Position numbers and translations under genes: made by a program. Positions 1 through 8,688 of a DNA stretch of 64,000 bases are shown piece after piece. The notes beneath the pieces were generated by a model. It ran no database searches and was not told the DNA's origin. It worked only from the letters and a program-made list of their open reading frames with translations. The stretch covers positions 354,886-418,885 of the forward strand of contig NZ_JH414504.1 in the NCBI RefSeq assembly GCF_000238075.1. Direction: 5' to 3'. Position 1 is the stretch's first letter. Each line of letters opens with the position of its first letter. Source of the DNA: Oribacterium asaccharolyticum ACB7 (GTDB taxonomy: Bacteria > Bacillota > Clostridia > Lachnospirales > Lachnospiraceae).

Positions 1-1
1 T

Positions 2-1336
2 TATAAGGTTACGGAGGTTAGGCGCGGTTCCGAAACAAAACTGGAAGGAACAATCCTTTTCATACGAGAAGGAATCGAAGAAGAAGCTGCAGCTTCTCAG
101 GAACTTGTGGAGAAGCTGGAGCTGGATATTATTACACCGGCGCAGTACCACAGCTTTTCCAACACCATCATGGATGTACAGCCTATTGCGACAAAAGAGG
201 GGGATGAGGAGCTTGGATGCGGAACAACCAGAGTCTTGGATGGCGTGGTCATGATGGTTTCCGGAACGGATTCCAACGGGGTACAAATCGGAGAATTCGG
301 GTCTTCTGAAGGTTACCTTGATGAGAATATTATGTGGGGACGTCCCGGATGCCCGGATAAGGGAGAAATCTTCATCAAGACTAATGTGACGATTAAAGAA
401 AAGACCAATATGGAACGTCCGGGACCCTTGGCAGCGCATGCGGCAACGGATGTCATTACCGAAGAAATCCGTAAGGCCTTAAAGAAGGCGGAGGAAAGTC
501 TTGTTGTCGATACGGAGACCTTTAATCAGCTGAGAAGACCGGGTAAGAAGAAAGTGGTTATTGTAAAGGAAATCATGGGGCAGGGTGCTATGCATGATAA
601 CCTGCTTCTTCCGGTAGAGCCGGTAGGCGTGCTCGGAGCAAAGCCGAATGTAGACCTTGGAAATGTTCCTGTCGTGGTTTCCCCTTTGGAAGTCCTGGAC
701 GGTTGCATTCATGCTTTAACCTGTATAGGGCCGGCATCGAAGGAAATGTCCCGTCACTACTGGAGAGAGCCTTTGGTTCTGGAGGTTTTACATGATAAGG
801 AACTGGATCTTTGCGGAGTGGTTCTTGTAGGATCTCCGCAGATTAATTCGGAAAAGTTCTATGTTTCCCGTCGTGTAGGGATGACCCTGGAAGCTATAGG
901 CGCGGACGGCGCTTTTGTTACCACGGAGGGATTTGGAAATAACCATATCGACTTCGCAAGCCATATTGAGCAGATTGGAAAACGAGGTATTAAGGTTGTG
1001 GGGATGTCCTTCTGTGCAAATCAGGGTGCTCTCGTTGTCGGAAATAAATATATGAATGCCATGGTAGACAACAATAAATCCGAGGCCGGTATTGAAAATG
1101 AAATTCTGGCAAACAATACGCTCTGTCATGAGGATGCTATCCGTGCAATCTACATGCTTAAAGCCGAGATGTTCGGAGAGGAAATTACGAAGGCGGAAAG
1201 AAAATGGAATCCGAATGTAAAGTTGCAGAATGTTGAACTGATTTCCAATCTGAGCGGAAAACCTGTTCAACTCGTGGAGAATGAAACTTCTCTTCCCATG
1301 AGTGATAAATTTAAGGAAAAGTACCTGCAGTCCTGA
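2..1336 (+). CDS. prdA: D-proline reductase proprotein PrdA, 5' truncated by window edge
   Basis: The reading frame is open from base 2 with no start, so the N-terminal part lies outside the window; 444 residues are visible. PrdA is the proprotein of D-proline reductase, which reduces D-proline to 5-aminovalerate in Stickland fermentation. In the family it cleaves itself at a cysteine, and that cysteine becomes a catalytic pyruvoyl group. The likely processing cysteine is the TGT at 722-724, in the context ALTCIGP. The segment downstream of it, from IGPASKE to the end, would be the second chain. The stop overlaps the start of the next gene (TGATG), and the whole prd context supports the call. 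A GTG at 107 is internal and not the true start. Confidence 0.93.
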   Translation, partial: YKVTEVRRGSETKLEGTILFIREGIEEEAAASQELVEKLELDIITPAQYHSFSNTIMDVQPIATKEGDEELGCGTTRVLDGVVMMVSGTDSNGVQIGEFGSSEGYLDENIMWGRPGCPDKGEIFIKTNVTIKEKTNMERPGPLAAHAATDVITEEIRKALKKAEESLVVDTETFNQLRRPGKKKVVIVKEIMGQGAMHDNLLLPVEPVGVLGAKPNVDLGNVPVVVSPLEVLDGCIHALTCIGPASKEMSRHYWREPLVLEVLHDKELDLCGVVLVGSPQINSEKFYVSRRVGMTLEAIGADGAFVTTEGFGNNHIDFASHIEQIGKRGIKVVGMSFCANQGALVVGNKYMNAMVDNNKSEAGIENEILANNTLCHEDAIRAIYMLKAEMFGEEITKAERKWNPNVKLQNVELISNLSGKPVQLVENETSLPMSDKFKEKYLQS

Positions 1337-1581
1337 TGCCGAAATATACGGACAGGCTCATTTACATGGAAGGCATTATCGTGGAAGTTCACGATGGGGC
1401 GGTAGGAATTGATTTAAAGGGACGACTCGGGTACTTGAAAATCCCTATGCGCATGCTGATTTCCGACTACGAAATCAAGGTCGGACAGGAGGTGGGCTTT
1501 AACATGAGTTTTATCGAACAGCTCGGTCCTGCAGTAAATGAGAAATATGTTAGTAATATTCAAAAGCACAAAGAGCTTTAG
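1336..1581 (+). CDS. small prd-associated protein, CBO2463/CBO2479 family
   Basis: This 81-residue protein overlaps the prdA stop by one base, so it is translationally coupled. The sequence alternates beta-type segments (IIVEVHDGAVGIDLKGRLGYLKIP) with a short basic C-terminus, suggesting a small beta-rich, OB- or SH3-like fold. I recognise it as the short family commonly found between prdA and prdB in clostridial proline reductase operons. Its function is not established; a structural or maturation role for the reductase is only inferred from position. It has no signal peptide or membrane segment. Confidence 0.75.
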   Translation: MPKYTDRLIYMEGIIVEVHDGAVGIDLKGRLGYLKIPMRMLISDYEIKVGQEVGFNMSFIEQLGPAVNEKYVSNIQKHKEL

Positions 1582-1617
1582 AATATTTACATAAAATACG
1601 AAAGAAAGGAGAAAAAG

Positions 1618-2343
1618 ATGGATTTTACAGTAGTAAAAGGGATGCAGTCTGAAATCTTTGTTCCGATAACGCCTCCTCCCGTATGGGCACCGGTTACCAA
1701 ACCTCTAAAGGATATGGTTGTAGCGATTGCCACGGCGGCAGGGGTGCATCATAAGGATGATAAGAGATTTAATCTTGCCGGTGACTTCAGTTTCAGAATC
1801 ATTAAGGATACGATGCCTTCTGCGGAGCTGATGGTTTCTCACGGCGGATATGACAATAGTGATGTTAACAAAGATATAAACTGTATGTTCCCCATTGACC
1901 GATTGCATGAACTTGCAAAGGATGGAGTCATTAAGGCGGTAGCGCCTGTACACATCGGCTTCATGGGCGGTGGCGGAAACCAGGAAAAATTCAAAAACGA
2001 AACCGGTCCGGCTATTGCGAAGATTTTGAAGGATGAAGGCGTGGATGCCGTAATCCTTACCGCAGGCTGAGGGACCTGTCATCGTTCTGCCGTGCTTGTG
2101 CAGAGAGCTATAGAGGAGGTTGGCATTCCCACAATCATTATCGCCGCCCTTCCTCCTGTCGTAAGACAGACCGGTAGTCCAAGAGCAGTTGCTCCTCTCG
2201 TTCCGATGGGTGCAAATGCAGGAGAGCCGAACAATAAAGAAATGCAATATCATATTGTAAAGGATACCTTGGAGCAGCTTGAGAAAATCGAGTCTGCAGG
2301 AAAGATTGTATCCCTTCCCTATGAATATATTGCGAAGGTATAA
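1618..2343 (+). CDS. prdB: D-proline reductase selenoprotein subunit PrdB (TGA at 2068-2070 read as Sec)
   Basis: Two abutting frames, 1618-2067 and 2071-2343, are the same frame separated only by a TGA. Read through, they give a 241-residue protein with selenocysteine at residue 151 in the context TAG-U-GTCHRS. PrdB is the selenium-containing subunit that, with the PrdA chains, reduces D-proline; the U-x-x-C arrangement is the redox centre known for this family. The length matches PrdB of about 26 kDa. The start at 1618 follows a good RBS (AAAGGAG). A hairpin just past the TGA fits a bacterial SECIS, and selB lies downstream. A nonsense mutation is unlikely because homology continues without a gap after the TGA. 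Confidence 0.95.
2068..2105 (+). promoter_or_regulatory. candidate bacterial SECIS element of prdB
   Basis: After the TGA there are 14 spacer bases and then a 6-bp stem, TTCTGC (2085-2090) with GCAGAG (2100-2105), closed by the 9-base loop CGTGCTTGT. The loop starts 20 bases after the TGA and has a G among its first two bases. Both fit the published bSECIS rules for spacing and an apical guanine. SelB would bind this hairpin and deliver Sec-tRNA. I paired it by eye, without an energy calculation. Confidence 0.6.
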
Positions 2344-2428
2344 ACGAAGTACCGCGTGAACCGCGAGTGATACTTGTTCAGAAGGAGGTACCGTGTACTT
2401 TACACGATATCTCCTACTCCGTGAAAAG
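2344..2428 (+). other. prdB 3' region hairpins
   Basis: This is the first part of a 309-base gene-free gap. A hairpin at 2383-2415 pairs 14 bases with one mismatch across a CTT loop (arms GGAGGTACCGTGTA and TACACGATATCTCC). Before it, at 2347-2375, a weaker structure pairs AAGTA with TACTT and CGCG with CGCG. No T-run follows the strong hairpin, so it is not a standard terminator. It may stabilise the prdAB message or form part of a larger regulatory RNA. Confidence 0.55.
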
Positions 2429-2549
2429 GACTGTGAAAAATCAAAACTGTAGTTTTTTGCCATGCGGGTTTCCGACGAGCTTAGTGAAAGCACGCCGGAA
2501 AGGAACTTGCCGGCATAGTGTATTTTTGATTTTTAACGGTCTTTTTTTT
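2429..2549 (+). terminator. terminator-like element with an 18-bp base stem enclosing a structured 77-nt loop
   Basis: Bases 2429-2446 pair with 2524-2541 (16 Watson-Crick pairs, one wobble, one mismatch), immediately followed by eight T residues at 2542-2549. The 77 enclosed bases contain a nested hairpin: TTTCCG (2469-2474) with CGGAAA (2496-2501), inside which GCTT pairs with AAGC around an AGTGA loop. An ordinary terminator has a short loop, so this resembles a riboswitch-like or multibranched terminator. It would separate prdAB from prdDE-selB transcription. Confidence 0.6.
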
Positions 2550-2585
2550 GTATTCTTTAGGAGTAGCCCTTGCGAAATATAGAGC

Positions 2586-2638
2586 TTCTCGATTAAGCTT
2601 ATTCAGTAAGGAAAATCGAGAAATATAAAAATCGAGAA
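2586..2638 (+). promoter_or_regulatory. switch-like inverted repeat upstream of prdD
   Basis: TTCTCGATT (2586-2594) is an exact reverse complement of AATCGAGAA, which occurs twice, at 2614-2622 and 2630-2638. The left arm can therefore pair with only one of two right arms at a time. The second copy ends 14 bases before the prdD start and lies next to its weak RBS (AGAGAGTG). This could control prdD translation; the function is inferred. Confidence 0.45.
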
Positions 2639-2652
2639 TAGAGAGTGATATT

Positions 2653-3426
2653 ATGGAAGATAGAATTCTTAGAACTTTAAGCATCAAAGCTTTTCATGTT
2701 CAAGCGGCAAGAGAGGAAAAATGTTTTTCTTTGGAAAAAGAGGCGAACAATCAATATACCCTCTGTTTTGATTCTTCCGTTCCGGAAAAACTGGCAGAAA
2801 AAGAACCTTTAATCCACTCGGCCTCTCTTAAGCTTATTTCCAAAGAAGAACGACACGTTCCTATTCATTCCATTATGGACATTATTCCCATTTCCACCAA
2901 GGTACTCGGGAAAATCGGAGAGGGGATTACGCATACGCTGACCGGAATTTATCTGGTTCTTTGCGGAACGGATACGGAAGGAAACTACATTTCCGCCTTC
3001 GGAAACTCAGACGGTTTTCTGGATGAACAGATTGTCTTTGACCGTGCAGGTACACCGGGAAAGGAGGACTTGATTCTCCTTATGGATATTTGTCTTGAGG
3101 CAAGAGCCGGATATTCCCGTTCGGGACCGGATGCCTGCCACAGGATTTGTGACTCTTTTTGTCAGGAAATACGGCATGTTCTGAAAAAGCTGGACGGAAG
3201 GCATTGCACGGAAAGACATGATTATCAGGATATAGAGAGACCCGGGAAAGAAAAAGTGGTTTTAGTGAAAATGGTGAGCGGACAGGGCGCGATGTACGAT
3301 ACACATTTTCTCTCTCCCGAGCCTTCCGGCTATAATGGAAGTCGCTCCATTATAGAAAGCACAGGCTCTCCCGTGATTCTTTCTCCGAATGAATACCGGG
3401 ACGGTGCGATACGGGCGCTGTATTAG
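2653..3426 (+). CDS. prdD: PrdD, PrdA N-chain-like protein of the proline reductase cluster
   Basis: This 257-residue protein aligns through most of its length with the part of PrdA preceding the processing cysteine. Shared blocks include IMDIIPISTK, a GTD..G....FG motif, RPGKEKVVLVK, GQGAMYD and DGAIRALY. It ends at ALY, where PrdA reads ALT just before its cysteine. PrdD is a known accessory gene of clostridial prd clusters, but its biochemical role is not settled; maturation or a paralogous reductase subunit are both possible. It is followed after 66 bases by prdE. Confidence 0.85.
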   Translation: MEDRILRTLSIKAFHVQAAREEKCFSLEKEANNQYTLCFDSSVPEKLAEKEPLIHSASLKLISKEERHVPIHSIMDIIPISTKVLGKIGEGITHTLTGIYLVLCGTDTEGNYISAFGNSDGFLDEQIVFDRAGTPGKEDLILLMDICLEARAGYSRSGPDACHRICDSFCQEIRHVLKKLDGRHCTERHDYQDIERPGKEKVVLVKMVSGQGAMYDTHFLSPEPSGYNGSRSIIESTGSPVILSPNEYRDGAIRALY

Positions 3427-3492
3427 ATGCATCAATTTGACTTTACTTTTTGAAAAGAGATAGAATCGGAAGAGAAAGGAAGAAAGAAGCTT

Positions 3493-3963
3493 ATGGGAAT
3501 CGGTCCTTCTACCAAAGAAACGACTTTGCATCATTTTCGGGATCCTCTTGTGGATGAACTCTGCGACGATACGGATATCGATTTTGTCGGGGTGATTCTT
3601 GCCGGGATTCCGCAGGACAATGCCAGTAAATATTTTACGGGAGACCGTATCGGTGCGTTAGCGGAGGCGATGCGCGTTAAGGGGGCAATCGTCAGTGAAG
3701 ACAGCTGGGGGAACAGCAATGTGGATTTTGCTCATGCAATAGAGGAGATCGGAAAGCGAGAGATTGCCGTGGTTGGAGTCTCTTTTGTGGGTGTGCAGGG
3801 GGCTTTTGTGGTGACAAATCGTTATATGGACAGTATTGTGGATATCAATAAGAGCGTGGAAGGCATCGAGACGAATGTGGTAGGAGAAAATAATCTTGTA
3901 CGTACCGATGCCAAAAAAGCAAAGGCGCTTCTGAAATTAAAGATGCGGAAATTGAATCGATAG
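3493..3963 (+). CDS. prdE: PrdE, PrdA C-chain-like protein of the proline reductase cluster
   Basis: This 156-residue protein is homologous to the C-terminal chain of PrdA. It begins MGIGPSTKE, aligning with TCIGPASKE of PrdA, so the start falls at the processing site and the pyruvoyl-forming cysteine is replaced by glycine. Other shared blocks are EAMRVKGAIV, NSNVDFAHAIEEIGKR and VVTNRYMDSIVD. With PrdD it reconstitutes a two-chain PrdA-like assembly that cannot make the cysteine-derived pyruvoyl group. The RBS is AAAGGAAG upstream of the ATG at 3493. A second in-frame TAG follows the stop by one codon. Confidence 0.85.
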   Translation: MGIGPSTKETTLHHFRDPLVDELCDDTDIDFVGVILAGIPQDNASKYFTGDRIGALAEAMRVKGAIVSEDSWGNSNVDFAHAIEEIGKREIAVVGVSFVGVQGAFVVTNRYMDSIVDINKSVEGIETNVVGENNLVRTDAKKAKALLKLKMRKLNR

Positions 3964-4032
3964 AAATAGAAAAATAGCATGGATATAGAAAAGAATAGGA
4001 TAAAAAGCGCAGGCAAAAAATAAGGAAACAGT

Positions 4033-6090
4033 ATGGAGGAAAGACATTATGTAATCGGCACTGCCGGACATATCGATCATGGAAAGACGGCTCTCGTGAA
4101 AGCCTTGTGCGGTTGTGATACGGACAGACTGAAAGAAGAAAAAGAAAGAGGAATGAGCATTGCATTGGGCTTTGCCTCTCTTTTACTTCCGTCCGGAAAG
4201 AAGATTTCCATAATTGATACGCCGGGACATGAAAAATTCATTCGCAGTATGGTCTCCGGTGCTATGGGAATGGATTTGGTTCTCCTTGTTGTTTCGGCAA
4301 AGGAAGGTGTCATGCCGCAGACGGAGGAGCACCTTGCGATTCTTCGTCTGCTTCAGATAAAGAAAGTCGTTTTAGTGCTTACTATGGTGGATCTTGTGGA
4401 TTCCGCTCTTTTGATGAAAAGGGAAGAGGAGGTTTACACACTCTATAAAAAGTTTTTTCCTCATGAGTCGGAGCCGAAGATTTTTCCGCTATCCTCTTAT
4501 ACAGGGGAAGGGATTTCCGCTTTAAAAACGTATTTAAGCGAGGAAGCGGAGAAAATAGTGGGAAAGTCTTCCAAGGGAGTCTTTCGCATGCCGGTGGATA
4601 GAGTGTTTTCCGTGGCAGGTGCCGGAACCATTGTTACCGGGACGGCTCTTTCCGGTAAGATTCAAAAGGATAAGCACAGCGGAAAAAGCGGAGTAAGCGA
4701 GGAAATTCGAGAAGCCGGTGATAGCGGAGAAAGCGGGGGTGCCGCCGGAGTTTACTTACTTTATCCCGAAGAAAGAGAAGTAAAAATCCGAAATATACAG
4801 GTGCATGGGGAAGATGTGAACTCAGCCTATGCAGGAGAAAGAATCGCGCTGAATCTGCAAGGAATGGAGAAAGCAGCCTGTAAAAAAGGAGATATCATAG
4901 CGGAAAAGGGAAGCTTACAGCCAAGCTTCCTCTTAGACTGCCGTATAGAATGTATTTCCCCATTTTCCGAAATAAAGCATAATCAGCACCTGGAATTACT
5001 GATAGGGACTGCACACATTTCGTGTAAGGTCATTTTTTTGGAGGGAGAAAGGATAAAAAAAGGAGAGTCCTCTTTCGTCCAGCTACAACTTCAAGAAAAG
5101 ACGGTGTCCGTTTTTCGGGAACGTTTTATTCTTAGAAATGATGCGGAGGGAGAGACACTCGGAGGAGGTCTTGTTTTGGATCCTTGTCCGAGAGGGCGCC
5201 ATAGAAGGGGAAGATTTCCGCTTACATTTTTAGAAGCTTTGGAAAATGAGGGTGAAGAGGCTTTACTCGCATCTTTCTTAAAAAAGCGGAAGAGAAACTT
5301 CAGCTCTTTTACGGAATTGAAAAAACGCTTCAGCGGTTTTCCGAAAATTCAGGAAATTTTAGAGGCGGAAAAGATAAGCCACTTAGTTTCCTCCGATGCG
5401 GACAACAATACGAACAGTGTCTTCTTTACGGAAGAGAATGGGAACTCTTTCCTTTTTACGATAGAGCTGAATGGAGAACTTTTTGCTATTCTTTCCGAAG
5501 AGGAGATACTTATGCGAAAAGAAGTAGAGGATTACCTTCGTGACTTTCATAAGAAGAATCCGTATAAATTGGGGGAAAAGCCCATGGTGCTCTACAGTAA
5601 GCTCTTCTCTTCTTATAGCAAAAATACCTATAAGGCACTACTCGACAGTTGGGAAGAGAAGGGGGATTTTCGCTTCGGAGAGGAATTCATCGCCTTATCG
5701 GATTTTAAGCTGATTAAGGATGCACTGTACACGAAGATTGCCAATGCTCTTGTAAACGATATGCAAAAAGGAAAGTACAGCTTTATGAAACTTTCCGATC
5801 ATTTCTGGCTTTCGGAGGAAAAAAATCGCCTTAGCGATGTTGTGGCAAGCTTGGAAAATAAGGGAACACTCGTCAAGCTGGACGGAGAATACTATACGCT
5901 CCGAAAACTCTTCGAAAACTTAAAGAATTTTTCTCTGGATAAAATGGAAAAAGAGGGAGAAATCACCATCGATGCGCTTCGGGAAGAGTTCGGAATTTCT
6001 CGAAAAAATGCGAAGCTCTTCTTCAAGGCAACGGACAGAATGGGAATAACGAAGGACAGAGGCTTTGAAAGTGCACGCTCTGTGCCATAA
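4033..6090 (+). CDS. selB: selenocysteine-specific elongation factor SelB
   Basis: This 685-residue EF-Tu-like GTPase has G1 GHIDHGKT (residues 12-19), the switch segment with DTDRLKEEKERG and G3 DTPGHE (62-67). The G4 region reads TMVD rather than NKxD, as expected for a diverged SelB. The long C-terminal part carries the winged-helix modules that bind the SECIS hairpin. SelB carries Sec-tRNA(Sec) to UGA codons marked by a SECIS, and here it sits directly behind the selenoprotein operon it serves. A Ser/Gly/Lys-rich stretch of about 25 residues near 212-237 looks like an insertion in domain 2. selA, selC and selD are not in this window. Confidence 0.95.
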   Translation: MEERHYVIGTAGHIDHGKTALVKALCGCDTDRLKEEKERGMSIALGFASLLLPSGKKISIIDTPGHEKFIRSMVSGAMGMDLVLLVVSAKEGVMPQTEEHLAILRLLQIKKVVLVLTMVDLVDSALLMKREEEVYTLYKKFFPHESEPKIFPLSSYTGEGISALKTYLSEEAEKIVGKSSKGVFRMPVDRVFSVAGAGTIVTGTALSGKIQKDKHSGKSGVSEEIREAGDSGESGGAAGVYLLYPEEREVKIRNIQVHGEDVNSAYAGERIALNLQGMEKAACKKGDIIAEKGSLQPSFLLDCRIECISPFSEIKHNQHLELLIGTAHISCKVIFLEGERIKKGESSFVQLQLQEKTVSVFRERFILRNDAEGETLGGGLVLDPCPRGRHRRGRFPLTFLEALENEGEEALLASFLKKRKRNFSSFTELKKRFSGFPKIQEILEAEKISHLVSSDADNNTNSVFFTEENGNSFLFTIELNGELFAILSEEEILMRKEVEDYLRDFHKKNPYKLGEKPMVLYSKLFSSYSKNTYKALLDSWEEKGDFRFGEEFIALSDFKLIKDALYTKIANALVNDMQKGKYSFMKLSDHFWLSEEKNRLSDVVASLENKGTLVKLDGEYYTLRKLFENLKNFSLDKMEKEGEITIDALREEFGISRKNAKLFFKATDRMGITKDRGFESARSVP

Positions 6091-6218
6091 AGCAAAAAGG
6101 GATAGCTTTCAGCTAACTCAGTTTTAAGAAATCAGCAGGCGCGCGGTCTACGCCTTGACGAGACTCGAAGTTTGGATATACAATAAACAGCATTGTTGTA
6201 GGAAGATAGAGGTGAAAC

Positions 6219-8636
6219 ATGGCAAGATATAATCATGCACAAGTGGAAAAGAAGTGGCAGGAATTTTGGGAGAAGAATCCCATTAATCCGAAAGATGATA
6301 AGAAGGAAAAGTATTATTGTTTGGATATGTTTCCGTACCCTTCCGGCTCCGGCTTACATGTGGGACACTGGAGAGGGTATGTGATTTCCGATGCCTGGTC
6401 TCGTTACCAGTTGATTAGGGGAAAATACGTGATTCACCCCATGGGCTGGGATGCCTTCGGCCTTCCTGCGGAAAACTATGCTATCAAGATGGGCATTCAT
6501 CCGTCTATTACGACCAAAAAGAATGTGGAAAATATAAAGAGGCAGCTGCAGCAGATTAACGCCATTTATGACTGGGATATGGAGCTGAACACCACGGATC
6601 CGGATTATTTTAAGTGGACACAGTGGATTTTTGTGAAAATGTTTGAGAAGGGTCTTGCTTACGAGAAAGAATTCCCAATCAACTGGTGCCCAAGCTGTAA
6701 GACCGGACTTGCGAACGAAGAGGTGGTAGACGGAAAATGCGAGCGGTGCGGAACTGCAGTGACGAAGAAAAATCTTCGCCAGTGGATGCTGAAGATTACC
6801 GCTTATGCGGACCGTTTACTCGATGATCTGGACACTCTGGACTGGCCGGAAAAGGTAAAGAAGATGCAGGCAGAGTGGATTGGTCGTTCTTACGGTGCAG
6901 AGGTGGATTTCAAGCTGGAGAACGCCGAAGAGAAGATTACCGTTTTTACCACAAGACCCGATACGCTTTACGGGGCGACCTTCCTGGTTCTTGCTCCGGA
7001 ACATCCTTTGGTAAAAAAGATTACGACAGCGGAGAAGCTTCCCGAGGTAGAGGAGTATATTCAAAAAGCGGCAAATAAGTCCAATGTGGACAGAATGGCC
7101 GTTACGGATAAAGATAAGACCGGCGTCTTTACCGGGGCTTATGTTATCAATCCGATGAACGGTAAGAAGACTCCGGTTTGGATTTCCGACTATGTACTTG
7201 CCGACCACGGAACCGGTGCTATCATGTGCGTGCCTGCGCATGATTCCCGTGACTTTGCCTTTGCAAAGAAATTTAATCTTCCCATCGTCCAGGTTATTTC
7301 CAAGGACGGAAAGGAAGAGGAACTGACAGAGGCTTATACGGAAGCAAGCGGAGTAATGATTAATTCCGGCGCTTGGAACGGACAGGAATCCTCCGTATTG
7401 AAAGAAAGCGCTCCGGAAGAGATAGAGAAGAAGGGTCTCGGTAAGAAGACCGTCAGCTATAAATTAAGAGACTGGGTATTCTCCAGACAGCGTTACTGGG
7501 GAGAACCGATTCCCATCGTGCACTGCCCGAAATGTGGAAATGTTGCGGTTCCGGTTGAGGAATTGCCCTTAAAGCTTCCCGAGGTAGAGCATTATGAGCC
7601 GAGCGGAACGGGAGAATCCCCTCTTGCCGGCATTCCCGAATGGGTAAATTGTACCTGTCCGAAATGTGGCGGTAAGGCAAAGAGAGAGACGAACACGATG
7701 CCCCAGTGGGCAGGTTCTTCTTGGTACTTTATCCGTTATGTGGATAAATACAATGATAAGGAACTGATCAGCAGGGAAAAGGCGGATAAGTATCTTCCGG
7801 TGGACATGTATATCGGAGGAGTGGAGCATGCGGTGCTTCACCTGCTCTATTCCCGGTTCTGGACAAAGTTCCTCTATGACATCGGTGTAGTAGGGTTTAA
7901 GGAGCCTTTTAAAAAGCTCTTTAATCAAGGTATGATTTTAGGACCGGACGGGCAGAAGATGTCCAAGTCCATGGGGAATGTAGTTTCTCCGGATGATCTA
8001 GTGGCGGATTACGGCTGTGATGCCCTGCGTCTTTATGAACTTTTTGTCGGTCCTCCCGAGCTGGATGCAGCCTGGGACGCAAGAGGAATAGATGGCGTTT
8101 ACCGTTTCTTAAACCGTTTCTATTCTCTGGTACTCGATTCAAAAGAGAAAAATGTAGCAGAGACAAAGGAGATGGTTCGCCTTCGCCATAACTTAATTCA
8201 TGATATTGAGGAGCGTTTCGAAAGCTTTAACTTAAACACCGTGGTTTCCGGTTTTATGGAGTATAACAATGCTATGCTCGATATCGCTAAAAGAGAAGGG
8301 GGAATGGATTTAGAGACTTTAAAGACCTTCTCCATCTTACTGGCTCCTTTTGCACCGCATATTGCGGAGGAATGCTATCATTTATGCGGCGGAGAGACTT
8401 CCGTCTTTTCCGCAAACTGGCCGGAGTACAGCGATAAGGAAAGAGAATCGGATGAAATCAAGGTGCCGGTGCAGATTAACGGGAAAGTAAAGATTGTACT
8501 CGAGGTGCCGAAGGATATCGATAAGGAGAGTATTTTAAAAGAGGCGAAGAAAGCTCTCGGAGACAAGCTTTCCGGTGAACTTATCAAGGAAGTTTATGTT
8601 CCGGGTAAGATTGTGAATTTTGTAGTAAAAGCTTGA
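6219..8636 (+). CDS. leuS: leucyl-tRNA synthetase
   Basis: This is an 805-residue class Ia aminoacyl-tRNA synthetase that charges tRNA-Leu. The HIGH motif appears as HVGH (residues 47-50) and KMSKS at 580-584. A zinc-type CPSC..CERC pair follows at about 155-180, the CP1 editing domain runs roughly 220-420 with TTRPDTLYGATF and GTGAIMCVPAHD, and a second CPKC pair lies before the catalytic core resumes. The length is normal for bacterial LeuRS. The start has a good RBS (AGAGGTG). I found no T-box in the 128 bases upstream, which is notable for a Firmicutes synthetase. Confidence 0.98.
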   Translation: MARYNHAQVEKKWQEFWEKNPINPKDDKKEKYYCLDMFPYPSGSGLHVGHWRGYVISDAWSRYQLIRGKYVIHPMGWDAFGLPAENYAIKMGIHPSITTKKNVENIKRQLQQINAIYDWDMELNTTDPDYFKWTQWIFVKMFEKGLAYEKEFPINWCPSCKTGLANEEVVDGKCERCGTAVTKKNLRQWMLKITAYADRLLDDLDTLDWPEKVKKMQAEWIGRSYGAEVDFKLENAEEKITVFTTRPDTLYGATFLVLAPEHPLVKKITTAEKLPEVEEYIQKAANKSNVDRMAVTDKDKTGVFTGAYVINPMNGKKTPVWISDYVLADHGTGAIMCVPAHDSRDFAFAKKFNLPIVQVISKDGKEEELTEAYTEASGVMINSGAWNGQESSVLKESAPEEIEKKGLGKKTVSYKLRDWVFSRQRYWGEPIPIVHCPKCGNVAVPVEELPLKLPEVEHYEPSGTGESPLAGIPEWVNCTCPKCGGKAKRETNTMPQWAGSSWYFIRYVDKYNDKELISREKADKYLPVDMYIGGVEHAVLHLLYSRFWTKFLYDIGVVGFKEPFKKLFNQGMILGPDGQKMSKSMGNVVSPDDLVADYGCDALRLYELFVGPPELDAAWDARGIDGVYRFLNRFYSLVLDSKEKNVAETKEMVRLRHNLIHDIEERFESFNLNTVVSGFMEYNNAMLDIAKREGGMDLETLKTFSILLAPFAPHIAEECYHLCGGETSVFSANWPEYSDKERESDEIKVPVQINGKVKIVLEVPKDIDKESILKEAKKALGDKLSGELIKEVYVPGKIVNFVVKA

Positions 8637-8688
8637 TTCATTTTCTTACAATTTTGTGACTGACTACAGAAAGATTTTAGGAAGTTTT

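Noticed and set aside
2345..2370. GTACCGCG resembling the T-box core
   Set aside because: It lies after prdB rather than before a synthetase or amino-acid gene, the preceding GGTGG part is missing, and no antiterminator pairing with a tRNA acceptor is evident.
1705..2493. 262-codon antisense frame across prdB
   Set aside because: It shadows a clear selenoprotein gene, has no RBS, and its composition is that of a complementary-strand frame.
3427..3492. prdD-prdE gap as a frameshift in one gene
   Set aside because: The 66 bases carry stops and a proper RBS for prdE, and the boundary matches the processing site, so two separate genes are more likely than a broken one.
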